Assembly (NCBI GenBank): GCA_965365345.1
Contig: CBDUBH010000054.1
Location: 1 to 23,334, forward strand
Direction: 5' to 3'
From: CBDUBH01 sp965365345
GTDB lineage: Bacteria > Bacteroidota > Ignavibacteria > Ignavibacteriales > SURF-24
DNA length: 23,334 nucleotides
The notes under the pieces were generated by a model. That model was not told where the DNA came from. It did no database searches and saw only the letters and a program-made list of their open reading frames with translations. The stretch's first letter is position 1. Every line of letters begins with the position of its first letter. Below are positions 1-6,770 of this stretch, piece by piece. The translations under genes were made by a program, and so were the position numbers.

Positions 1-18
1 CCCGCCGTTCCGACTATT

Positions 19-50
19 AAAAGGTGCATAGTTTATATGTGCCTTTTTTT
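19..50 (+). terminator. Intrinsic terminator of the gene upstream of purF
   Basis: A 12-bp stem pairs 19-30 with 36-47 (two G-T wobbles in the middle) around a 5-base loop and runs into seven T residues at 44-50. On the - strand the run after the stem is only four T, so + is the likelier direction. A TAA at 18-20 ends a short open stretch from the left edge and touches the hairpin, as expected for the tail of an upstream gene. Its position rules out the GTG at 24, inside the stem, as a purF start. Confidence 0.7.
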
Positions 51-51
51 G

Positions 52-59
52 TATTTTTG
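52..59 (+). promoter_or_regulatory. Possible Bacteroidota-type -7 box for purF
   Basis: Bases 52-59 match the TAnnTTTG -7 consensus described for Bacteroidota exactly. The site lies just after the terminator and about 25 bases before the TTG start of purF, giving a leader of roughly 20 bases. No TTTG -33 box sits at the right distance, so this is tentative. Confidence 0.3.
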
Positions 60-83
60 AGCAAACAATTTTATGGTGATATA

Positions 84-1571
84 TTGAATTTAAACGATAA
101 ACCTAAATGCCATTGCGGAGTTTTCGGCATCTTCGGTTCGGATAATTCTTCATTTGTTACTTATTACGGATTGCACGCTTTGCAGCACAGAGGTCAGGAA
201 GCGAGTGGGATCGTTTCAGCCAGCCTTAACGGAAACGGAAAAATCAATTTTAACATTCATAAAGATCATGGATTAGTTTCAGATATTTTTGCTGATTCCG
301 AAATTCTTTCTAAATCATTGAAAGGTCATGCTGCTATCGGTCATAATCGTTATTCTACGACCGGTTCTTCTGAATCAAGAAAAAATATTCAGCCGTTTGT
401 CGTAAATTACCGTCACGGACATCTTGCAGTTGCTCACAACGGAAATCTTACAAACGCATTTTTACTTAGAGATAAATTAGTAAATGACGGAGCGATTTTT
501 CAAACAACCAGCGATACAGAAGTTATTCTTCATCTTATCGCAAGAAGCAAATTTGAAAATCAGATTGATCAAGTTAAAGATGCACTAAGTCAAATTAAAG
601 GAGCATTTTGCTTTACAATTCTGACCGATGATAAATTAATTGCGGCTAGAGACCCGCAAGGATTCAGACCGTTGGCCTTAGGAAAACTCGGTGATTCTTT
701 TGTTGTTGCATCAGAAACTTGTGCGTTTGATATAAACAATGCAAAATATATTCGTGATATTGAGCCAGGCGAAATCGTTGTTATTGACAAAGAAGCAATT
801 GAGAAAAATGAAGTTAAGTCATTTAGAGTAAATGATTTAGATTTGATCGGCAAGAAAAATTGTATCTTTGAATATATTTATTTTTCACGTCCCGATAGCA
901 AAATATTCGGACATAGTGTTGATAAAATAAGAAGAAAATTAGGAAAAGTTTTAGCAGAAAAACATCCTGTAAAAGATAAAGACGGTAAAAAAGTCATTGT
1001 TATCAGCGTTCCGGATAGCTCAAACACTGCTGCGATCGGTTATGAAAATCAATTAGAAAAATCAGGAATTAGAGCAAAATTTGAGATCGGATTAATTCGA
1101 AGCCATTACATTGGAAGAACTTTTATTCAACCCGGTCAGCAAAAAAGGGAAGTCGGGGTCAGAGTAAAATTCAATATTGTTAAAGGAGTTTTGGAAAATA
1201 AGACCGTAGTTTTGATTGATGATTCAATTGTCCGCGGTACAACTTCTAAACTTTTGATAAATTTAATTAAAGAAGCAAATCCAAAAGAGATTCATGTAAG
1301 AATTTCATCGCCATTAATTAAATTTCCTTGCTATTACGGAATGGACTTTCCATCTAAAGATGAATTGATAGCAAATAAAATGGATGGTGAAGTTGAAAAA
1401 ATCAGACAATATCTTGATGTTGATAGTTTAGAATATTTGACCATTGATGAAATGTTAGGTGCAATGGTTGATCAAAATCCCGAAGATTTTTGCACAGCAT
1501 GTTTTTCAGGAAATTACCCGGTTGAAATTAACAAAGATTTCAAAAAAGCAGCATACGACGAACAGCATTAA
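84..1571 (+). CDS. purF: Amidophosphoribosyltransferase (glutamine PRPP amidotransferase)
   Basis: Catalyses the first committed step of purine synthesis: PRPP plus glutamine gives 5-phosphoribosylamine. The N-terminal half is a class II glutaminase. The CGVFGIFG motif puts the nucleophile at Cys11, behind a short propeptide that is normally removed by self-cleavage. The C-terminal half is a phosphoribosyltransferase with the PRPP loop VLIDDSIVRGTT near residues 375-387. Cys260, Cys416, Cys470 and Cys473 sit in the contexts of the four [4Fe-4S] ligands of the Bacillus-type enzyme, so a cluster-bearing, oxygen-sensitive form is likely. The open frame extends back to GTG 24, but that codon is inside a terminator stem. 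TTG 84 gives a 10-residue propeptide and a normal 495-residue length, so I chose it. pgsA starts 2 bases after the stop, so the two are probably co-transcribed. Confidence 0.95.
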   Translation: MNLNDKPKCHCGVFGIFGSDNSSFVTYYGLHALQHRGQEASGIVSASLNGNGKINFNIHKDHGLVSDIFADSEILSKSLKGHAAIGHNRYSTTGSSESRKNIQPFVVNYRHGHLAVAHNGNLTNAFLLRDKLVNDGAIFQTTSDTEVILHLIARSKFENQIDQVKDALSQIKGAFCFTILTDDKLIAARDPQGFRPLALGKLGDSFVVASETCAFDINNAKYIRDIEPGEIVVIDKEAIEKNEVKSFRVNDLDLIGKKNCIFEYIYFSRPDSKIFGHSVDKIRRKLGKVLAEKHPVKDKDGKKVIVISVPDSSNTAAIGYENQLEKSGIRAKFEIGLIRSHYIGRTFIQPGQQKREVGVRVKFNIVKGVLENKTVVLIDDSIVRGTTSKLLINLIKEANPKEIHVRISSPLIKFPCYYGMDFPSKDELIANKMDGEVEKIRQYLDVDSLEYLTIDEMLGAMVDQNPEDFCTACFSGNYPVEINKDFKKAAYDEQH

Positions 1572-1573
1572 TA

Positions 1574-2173
1574 ATGAAATTTTCAAAAAAAGAAATATTC
1601 ACTATATCAAACGGATTAAGTTTATTGCGTTTATTGATCAGCATTCCTGCATATTATCTTTTATCGATAATGCAAAATGATGATTCCGTAAGATATTTTC
1701 TTTTAGCGCTATTATTGTTTGCGGCATTTACTGATTTTCTGGATGGTTTTTTTGCAAGGAAATACAAAGAAATTACGGAATTTGGAAAAATAATTGATCC
1801 TTTAGGTGATAAAGTTCTGGTTGCAGTTATTGTTATTAAATTATTTTATTTGAACGAAATTCCGGCATTTTATTTCTATTCTGTAATAATTCGTGATGTT
1901 TTAATATTTGCTGCGGGACTAATAATAACTAAAAAGATCGGGAAAGTTTTGCCTTCAAATCTTTTAGGAAAAATAACAGTGACTGTTATTGCATTTTTCA
2001 TCATAGTGGTTATTTTAAATTTAAACAAAATTATTTACGATGTTTTCTTATATGGAAGCTTAATTTTCGTTTTCGGATCTTTAATCGGTTATGCGATTAG
2101 AGGTTACGAAGCTTTAAATTGGCATAAGGAAATAAAATCAAGAGAGAAAAATGAGTTTTTTCAAGAATATTAA
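1574..2173 (+). CDS. pgsA: CDP-diacylglycerol--glycerol-3-phosphate 3-phosphatidyltransferase
   Basis: An inner-membrane enzyme that makes phosphatidylglycerophosphate, the precursor of phosphatidylglycerol, from CDP-diacylglycerol and glycerol-3-phosphate. The CDP-alcohol phosphotransferase signature DGx2ARx8Gx3Dx3D is complete: Asp57, Gly58, Ala61, Arg62, Gly71, Asp75 and Asp79, with Asp54 also present. About five to six hydrophobic segments cover most of the 199 residues, the usual size. The ATG lies 2 bases after the purF stop, and the gene's end overlaps the ftsY start by 23 bases, so translational coupling is likely. Other members of the superfamily (PssA, cardiolipin-synthase-like Cls2) share the motif, but length and motif context fit PgsA best. 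Confidence 0.9.
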   Translation: MKFSKKEIFTISNGLSLLRLLISIPAYYLLSIMQNDDSVRYFLLALLLFAAFTDFLDGFFARKYKEITEFGKIIDPLGDKVLVAVIVIKLFYLNEIPAFYFYSVIIRDVLIFAAGLIITKKIGKVLPSNLLGKITVTVIAFFIIVVILNLNKIIYDVFLYGSLIFVFGSLIGYAIRGYEALNWHKEIKSREKNEFFQEY

Positions 2174-3098
2174 TTTCGATAAACTTAAAGCCGGATTAGC
2201 TAAGACTCGCGATAAATTAGTTAACAAATTAAACGAATCCATTACAGGAATAGCGGTTGTTGACGAAAATGTTTTGGATGAAATTGAAGAAAATTTACTT
2301 TCCAGTGATATCGGCTATGATATTGCAACAAGGATAGTAGAAAATGCAAGAACAGCATTAAAAGAAGCTGACAGCGATCGCAGCAAACTCAGAATTTTGG
2401 AAGCGATGAAAGAAGAGTTAATGAGATCTTTAAGCTTGAAAGAAAATACAATTTCCGAAGAAGATGAAATTAATAAATATAAACCTTATGTGATTTTAAT
2501 TGTCGGGGTAAACGGAGCAGGGAAAACCACAACGATTGGAAAACTTGCCTATAATTACAGACAATCAGGATTAAAAGTTATTATTGGTTCGGCTGATACC
2601 TTTAGAGCAGCCGCGAATGAGCAATTGGAAATTTGGGCTAAACGTGCCGGCGTTGAAATAATTCAAAAAGAATCAGGCGCGGATCCTTCCGCTGTGGTTT
2701 TTGAAACATTGACCGAAGCTAAAAAGCAAAATGCGGATATAGTTTTAATTGATACAGCCGGAAGATTGCATACTAAACTTAATTTAATGGAAGAATTAAA
2801 AAAGATAAAAAGGGTTATTAAAAAAGTTGTTGATTATGCACCCAATGAAACATTTCTCGTAGTTGATGGAAATACCGGACAAAATGCAATAGTTCAGGCT
2901 GAAAAATTTAGTGATACTACAGAATTGACCGGATTAATAGTAACAAAACTTGACGGAACCGCAAAAGGTGGTGTGATATTTCAGATAAGCTCGCAATTAA
3001 ACGTTCCGGTGAGATACATTGGAGTTGGCGAAGGAATTGATGACCTACAGACATTTGATTCAAGACAATTTGTAGAAGCACTTTTTGCGATTAATTAA
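2151..3098 (+). CDS. ftsY: Signal recognition particle receptor FtsY
   Basis: The SRP receptor GTPase, which docks ribosome-SRP complexes to the membrane for co-translational insertion. The N domain helical bundle covers about residues 1-105. The G domain follows with G1 GVNGAGKTT (119-127), the insertion-box motif DTFRAAA (149-155), DTAGR (201-205), TKLD (265-268) and the closing GVGEGIDDL near 291-299. These FtsY-type variants separate it from Ffh, and there is no M domain. At 315 residues it lacks the long acidic A domain of E. coli FtsY, as is usual outside Proteobacteria; membrane contact would come from the N-terminal helix. The start lies inside the end of pgsA (23-base overlap). Confidence 0.97.
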   Translation: MSFFKNINFDKLKAGLAKTRDKLVNKLNESITGIAVVDENVLDEIEENLLSSDIGYDIATRIVENARTALKEADSDRSKLRILEAMKEELMRSLSLKENTISEEDEINKYKPYVILIVGVNGAGKTTTIGKLAYNYRQSGLKVIIGSADTFRAAANEQLEIWAKRAGVEIIQKESGADPSAVVFETLTEAKKQNADIVLIDTAGRLHTKLNLMEELKKIKRVIKKVVDYAPNETFLVVDGNTGQNAIVQAEKFSDTTELTGLIVTKLDGTAKGGVIFQISSQLNVPVRYIGVGEGIDDLQTFDSRQFVEALFAIN

Positions 3099-3142
3099 CC
3101 AAGTCAAGAAATACCGGTTAATATTATTCGGAAACATTTTGA

Positions 3143-3170
3143 TTTGGTATATTACATTAAATTATTTTTG
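3143..3170 (+). promoter_or_regulatory. Possible Bacteroidota-type promoter upstream of the small membrane protein
   Basis: An exact TAnnTTTG box at 3163-3170 is preceded by TTTG at 3143-3146 with 16 bases between them. This is the two-box layout of Bacteroidota housekeeping promoters, though the spacing is slightly short. It lies in the 183-base gap after ftsY and would give a leader of over 100 bases for the gene at 3294. In AT-rich sequence such a match can occur by chance. Confidence 0.3.
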
Positions 3171-3283
3171 AATCAGGAAAATATCAATTAAGATTTTCAT
3201 TAGTTACTTAATTTTAGACCTTCTAATATATAGAGAAATTTGCAACTTTTGGATATGATGATTGTTTAAAAAGAAACCAGCTT

Positions 3284-3289
3284 GGAGAG
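3284..3289 (+). promoter_or_regulatory. Ribosome binding site that sets the start at 3294
   Basis: GGAGAG at 3284-3289 lies at normal distance from ATG 3294 (six bases after GGAG). It overlaps the in-frame TTG at 3282, which is therefore unlikely to be the start. Confidence 0.6.
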
Positions 3290-3293
3290 AAAA

Positions 3294-3509
3294 ATGCTTT
3301 TTTCATTTATGAAAAAACCGAACCATAAAATTTTCGACTACACGCCGAGATTTTATGATCCATCAAAAGATGAGGAAGAAAGAAGAAAACGCAGATTAAA
3401 ATTCGGGCAAGCAAGGAAATACAGCAAAAGGGCAAAGAGTCCGATTCAATATATTGTACTTCTTGCAGTTATAATTTTTATATATTTGAAGTTTTCAGGA
3501 TTGATTTAA
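3294..3509 (+). CDS. Small tail-anchored membrane protein, RFYDP type, function unknown
   Basis: A 71-residue protein. Its N-terminal half is basic and soluble, with a PRFYDPSKDEEERRKRR stretch near residues 19-35 that looks like a charged helix. The C-terminal end (about residues 51-70) is a single hydrophobic segment reaching almost to the last residue, so it is probably a tail-anchored protein with its N-terminus in the cytoplasm. Small proteins with a similar RYYDP-acidic-basic motif and one C-terminal membrane segment are, as I recall, widespread in Bacteroidota, where some carry a baseless 'riboflavin synthase beta' label. ATG 3294 was chosen over TTG 3282 because of the ribosome binding site. 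The same-strand neighbour is ftsY, 195 bases upstream. No function can be assigned. Confidence 0.75.
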   Translation: MLFSFMKKPNHKIFDYTPRFYDPSKDEEERRKRRLKFGQARKYSKRAKSPIQYIVLLAVIIFIYLKFSGLI

Positions 3510-3520
3510 TAACATAACTC

Positions 3521-3567
3521 TTAGTTTACATAATATACATTATAGGACAAACTAATAAATATTTTTT
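3521..3567 (+). terminator. Weak terminator-like structure after the small membrane protein
   Basis: TTAGTTT at 3521-3527 pairs with AAACTAA at 3549-3555. A second 5-bp A/T stem (3530-3534 with 3539-3543) lies inside it, and a T-rich run follows at 3562-3567. It is nearly all A-T, so the stability is doubtful. It is the best + strand candidate for ending the purF-to-small-protein transcript in this convergent gap. Confidence 0.3.
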
Positions 3568-3666
3568 ATTTAACATGTTTTTGATCTAAATGTTTTTTTA
3601 ATCATCTATTTCCTTTCTTTTTGTTTTGCTCAACACTGTATTTTTCTTCTGCTCTTCATTTTTTAT

Positions 3667-3702
3667 AAAAAAAAAGCCGTTCACAAAAAATTTAAACGGC
3701 TT
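3667..3702 (-). terminator. Intrinsic terminator of the thiolase/dehydrogenase operon
   Basis: A perfect 8-bp GC-containing stem pairs 3674-3681 with 3695-3702 around a 13-base A/T loop. On the - strand it is followed by an unbroken run of T (the A tract at 3667-3675). It sits 19 bases beyond the stop of the dehydrogenase gene. On the + strand no T tract follows, so it works in one direction only. Confidence 0.85.
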
Positions 3703-3720
3703 CCAAAATCTGTTTTAATT

Positions 3721-4569
3721 TCAGTATTTATAAAATCCTTCTCCTGATTTTCTTCCAAGTTTATTTGCTGCAACCATTTTTTTAAGCAACGGACACGGTC
3801 TATATTTGCTATCATTATATCCGTTATATAGAACTTCCATAATTGCCAAACATACATCAAGCCCTATAAAATCCGCCAAAGTTAAAGGTCCCATCGGATG
3901 ATTCATTCCAAGTTTCATAACTTCATCAATTGCTTCCTTTGATGCAACTCCTTCCATCAACGCAAAAATTGCTTCGTTAATCATCGGCATTAGAATTCTG
4001 TTAGAAATAAATCCGGGATAATCAAATACTTCAACAGGTGCTTTATCCAATTTTTCAGATGTCTCTTTTATGATTTTATAAGTTTCATCTGATGTTTCAT
4101 ATCCTCGAATTATCTCAACTAATTTCATAATCGGAACCGGATTCATAAAATGCATTCCGATAAATTTATCCGGTCGGCTTGCCTGTGACAATTCTGTGAT
4201 CGAAATTGAAGATGTATTGCTGGCAAAGATACAATTCTCATTAATTGAATTCTGTAATGTCTTGAAAATATTGAACTTAACATCTTTGTTTTCATATACA
4301 GCTTCGATTATAAGATCTGAATCATTGGGCGTATTTTCTATCCCGACAGTAAACTTCATATTTGAAATTGTTTTTTCAACTTCATCAACCGTAATAATAT
4401 TTTTTTTAGACTGTCTTTCTAAATTTGATTTAATTGAATTTTTAGCTTTATCTAAGAATTCCTGCTTCAGATCAATTAATGATACATTATATCCTTTTAA
4501 TGCAAAAACGTGAGCAATTCCGTTTCCCATAGTTCCGCCGCCGATTACAGCAACATTATTAATTTTCAT
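3721..4569 (-). CDS. hbd: 3-hydroxybutyryl-CoA dehydrogenase
   Basis: NAD(P)-dependent oxidoreductase that interconverts acetoacetyl-CoA and 3-hydroxybutyryl-CoA. An N-terminal Rossmann fold starts at once with the dinucleotide loop GGGTMG (Gly10, Gly12, Gly15). The catalytic dyad is His140 and Glu152, with the family's 12-residue spacing. The C-terminal helical dimerisation domain carries PGFISNRI and the HPMGPLTLADFIGLD stretch. At 282 residues it is a stand-alone, short-chain-type enzyme, not a fused FadB. It begins 11 bases after the thiolase stop with a GAGGG ribosome site in the gap, so the pair is one operon. Together they make or break C4-CoA units; the enoyl-CoA hydratase and acyl-CoA dehydrogenase needed to complete butyrate or beta-oxidation chemistry are not in the window. 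Confidence 0.93.
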   Translation of the reverse strand: MKINNVAVIGGGTMGNGIAHVFALKGYNVSLIDLKQEFLDKAKNSIKSNLERQSKKNIITVDEVEKTISNMKFTVGIENTPNDSDLIIEAVYENKDVKFNIFKTLQNSINENCIFASNTSSISITELSQASRPDKFIGMHFMNPVPIMKLVEIIRGYETSDETYKIIKETSEKLDKAPVEVFDYPGFISNRILMPMINEAIFALMEGVASKEAIDEVMKLGMNHPMGPLTLADFIGLDVCLAIMEVLYNGYNDSKYRPCPLLKKMVAANKLGRKSGEGFYKY

Positions 4570-4580
4570 TTATGCCCTCT

Positions 4581-5762
4581 TTATATTTGATAATTCTTTA
4601 CAATAACTGCTGAAGCTTCACCGCCGCCTATGCAAAGCGAAGCAATTCCGTATTTAAGATTTTTACGCAACATTTCATGAATTAAAGTCACTAAAATTCT
4701 GCCTCCTGATGCTCCGATCGGATGACCTAAGGCAACTGCACCTCCTAACGGATTAACTTTTTTCTCGTCAAGTTCCAGAAGTTTATTTACTGCTAAAGAT
4801 ACAACAGCAAAAGCTTCATTAATTTCAAAAAGATCTATATCTTTTATGTTCATATTCGCTTTTGATAACACTTTCTTTATTGCATCTGATGGTGCTGTAG
4901 TAAATTCAACCGGAGCTTTAGCAAATGAACTTTGCGCTACAATTTCTACCAAAGGTTTTAGTCCTAATTTTATTGCTCTGCTTTCAGACATTAAAAGAAG
5001 TGCTGCAGCGCCATCATTTAGACTTGATGCATTTGCCGCAGTAACAATTCCATCTTTTTCAAATGCGGGTTTTAAAGAAGAGAATTTATCGAAATTGGCT
5101 TTTTTAGGTTCTTCATCTTCTTTTACTTCAATTTCCCCTTTCCGTGTTTTTATTTTAACCGGAATTATTTCCTGATCAAATATTCCATTTTTTTGAGCGT
5201 TCAAAGCTTTTTGATATGAATTTCGTGCAAAATCATCTAATTGTTCACGTGAAAATTTAAAATCTTTTGCACAACTTTCAGCGCAGCTTCCCATATGAAT
5301 ATTATTGTAAACATCCCAAAGTCCGTCAACAATAATTGAATCTACAACTTCAGAATTCCCAAGACGAAGCCCGTCACGAACTTTAGGAAGTAAATATGGC
5401 GCTTTAGACATACTTTCCATTCCGCCAGCGATAATAATTTCAGCATCGCCTAACTTAATTGCCTGATCTGCGAGCATAACGGATTTTAATCCGCTTCCGC
5501 ACATTTTATTAATTGTTAAACATTCTGTTTTTTGATCTAAGCCGGCATAAATTGCTGCTTGGCGAGCAGGAGCTTGTCCTTGTCCTGCGGAAAGAACATT
5601 TCCCATAATCACCTCTTCAACCATAGCCGGATCTATTCCTGAATCATTTAGTACACCTTTAATCGCCTCTGAGCCTAATTGCGGAGCTTTTAATTCGGCT
5701 AAACTTCCCATGAAAGAACCGATGGAAGTACGTTTTGCCGAAACAATTACTGTTTTTTCCAT
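4581..5762 (-). CDS. thlA: Acetyl-CoA C-acetyltransferase (thiolase)
   Basis: Condenses two acetyl-CoA to acetoacetyl-CoA, or cleaves the latter. All catalytic residues are present at the spacing of the biosynthetic thiolases: Cys88 in NKMCGSG (acyl-enzyme), His347 in GHPIGASGG and Cys377 in CIGGGEA, beside the NEAFA motif. At 393 residues it is full length for a tetrameric degradative or biosynthetic acetoacetyl-CoA thiolase. The ATG at 5762 has an AAAGGA ribosome site about 8 bases upstream and a candidate promoter before it. It is the first gene of a two-gene operon with hbd. A broader 3-ketoacyl-CoA thiolase (FadA type) cannot be excluded from sequence, but pairing with a small hbd favours C4 chemistry. 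Confidence 0.93.
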   Translation of the reverse strand: MEKTVIVSAKRTSIGSFMGSLAELKAPQLGSEAIKGVLNDSGIDPAMVEEVIMGNVLSAGQGQAPARQAAIYAGLDQKTECLTINKMCGSGLKSVMLADQAIKLGDAEIIIAGGMESMSKAPYLLPKVRDGLRLGNSEVVDSIIVDGLWDVYNNIHMGSCAESCAKDFKFSREQLDDFARNSYQKALNAQKNGIFDQEIIPVKIKTRKGEIEVKEDEEPKKANFDKFSSLKPAFEKDGIVTAANASSLNDGAAALLLMSESRAIKLGLKPLVEIVAQSSFAKAPVEFTTAPSDAIKKVLSKANMNIKDIDLFEINEAFAVVSLAVNKLLELDEKKVNPLGGAVALGHPIGASGGRILVTLIHEMLRKNLKYGIASLCIGGGEASAVIVKNYQI

Positions 5763-5787
5763 TATTGATTTCCTTTAATTTTCTAAT

Positions 5788-5816
5788 AAGTTAAAGGATA
5801 TATCAAAATAAGTCAA
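5788..5816 (-). promoter_or_regulatory. Candidate promoter of the thiolase operon
   Basis: On the - strand a TTGACT -35 box (5811-5816) is followed after exactly 17 bases by TAACTT (5788-5793), a partial -10 box that keeps the key T-A...T positions. Transcription would start near 5781, about 20 bases before the ATG and just ahead of the ribosome site. Position and spacing are good; the -10 box is weak. Confidence 0.45.
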
Positions 5817-5897
5817 ATTTAAATGATTTTTGGATATGCGATTTTGAATTTTTTAAAATAAAGAGATCATAAAATAATTCTTTAAATTAGATATGAT

Positions 5898-6770
5898 TTA
5901 TTTTTCAGAAAGATTATCGTATTCGTTAACTTGTGGACATTCTTTCATTTCGTATGAAAGGCAACATTTTAATTTGCCGCAAGGTCCGCTTAATTTCGAA
6001 ATATTTGAGGAGTAATTTTGCTCGTTAGCAAGTTGAGTGCTAATTCTTTTAAAACTTCCTAAAAACGATGAGCAACAGAATTCCCTGCCGCATACACCAA
6101 TTCCACCTATTCTTTTTGCTTCATCTCTAACGCCTATTTGACGAAGTTCAATTCGGGTCCTGAATTCAGATGCTAGATCTTTTGCCAAATCTCTAAAATC
6201 AACTCTGCCATCGGCCGTATAAAAAAAGAATAGTTTATTTCTGTCAAATTGATAATGAACATCAACTAATTTCATATCAATTTTAAACTTAATTAATTTT
6301 TCATGAAAGATCTGCTTTGCTTTAAATTCATCTGCTCTGTTTTTTTTTAAAATAGAAATATCTTCAGGAGTGAATTTTCGCACCAAATTATTTAATTCTT
6401 CACCGAATAAACCTAATCTTTTACGTTTAACTTTAACAATTTCACCGGTTCCCTGAATTGTTCCGTTTTCTAAATTACCTTCAAACTGAAAAACTATTTC
6501 ATCTTTAATTTTTAATTCTTCATTAAATGAATCCGGAAGTAAACAGAAAAATAAACCTGATAAACCTTTAGAATAGACCTCGATAATATTTCTATCATCA
6601 AAAGGAACTGTAGAGGCGCACTCAACATTACAGAAAAGACAACCGCTTATAATTTTTTCTTGCGATGTTAAAGTATTTGCAACAAAATTATTATACAACA
6701 ATTTATTGTCATAATAATCATGTTGTGTAAAAGTATTTTCGTCTTCTGACGGGTTATTTGATTTATGCAA
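5898..6770 (-). CDS. ricT: PSP1 / RicT (YaaT) family regulatory iron-sulfur protein
   Basis: In Bacillus subtilis RicT (YaaT) is part of the RicA-RicF-RicT complex, which carries [4Fe-4S] clusters and adjusts RNase Y activity on mRNA. Here the PSP1 C-terminal domain spans roughly residues 130-220. A cysteine-rich tail follows with the family pattern CGREFCCSSFLG (Cys227, 232, 233) and GPCGKLKCCLSYE (Cys264, 269, 270), plus Cys278. The N-terminal region differs from the Bacillus form and adds Cys44, Cys47 and Cys51. The start is a TTG placed directly after the holB stop (TAATTG). No ATG occurs in the first 160 codons, so a non-ATG start is required. holB next to the PSP1 gene is the Bacillus order holB-yaaT. 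Neither RicA nor RicF is present here, so the RNase Y role is only inferred. Confidence 0.85.
   Translation of the reverse strand: MHKSNNPSEDENTFTQHDYYDNKLLYNNFVANTLTSQEKIISGCLFCNVECASTVPFDDRNIIEVYSKGLSGLFFCLLPDSFNEELKIKDEIVFQFEGNLENGTIQGTGEIVKVKRKRLGLFGEELNNLVRKFTPEDISILKKNRADEFKAKQIFHEKLIKFKIDMKLVDVHYQFDRNKLFFFYTADGRVDFRDLAKDLASEFRTRIELRQIGVRDEAKRIGGIGVCGREFCCSSFLGSFKRISTQLANEQNYSSNISKLSGPCGKLKCCLSYEMKECPQVNEYDNLSEK

Noticed and set aside
24..83. An N-terminal extension of purF by 20 residues
   Set aside because: Its GTG start lies inside a terminator stem, and the extension would make the propeptide far too long.
4846..5175. A + strand open frame opposite the thiolase gene
   Set aside because: It is a shadow of the thiolase frame. 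The thiolase has all active-site residues on the - strand and there is no independent support for the + strand.
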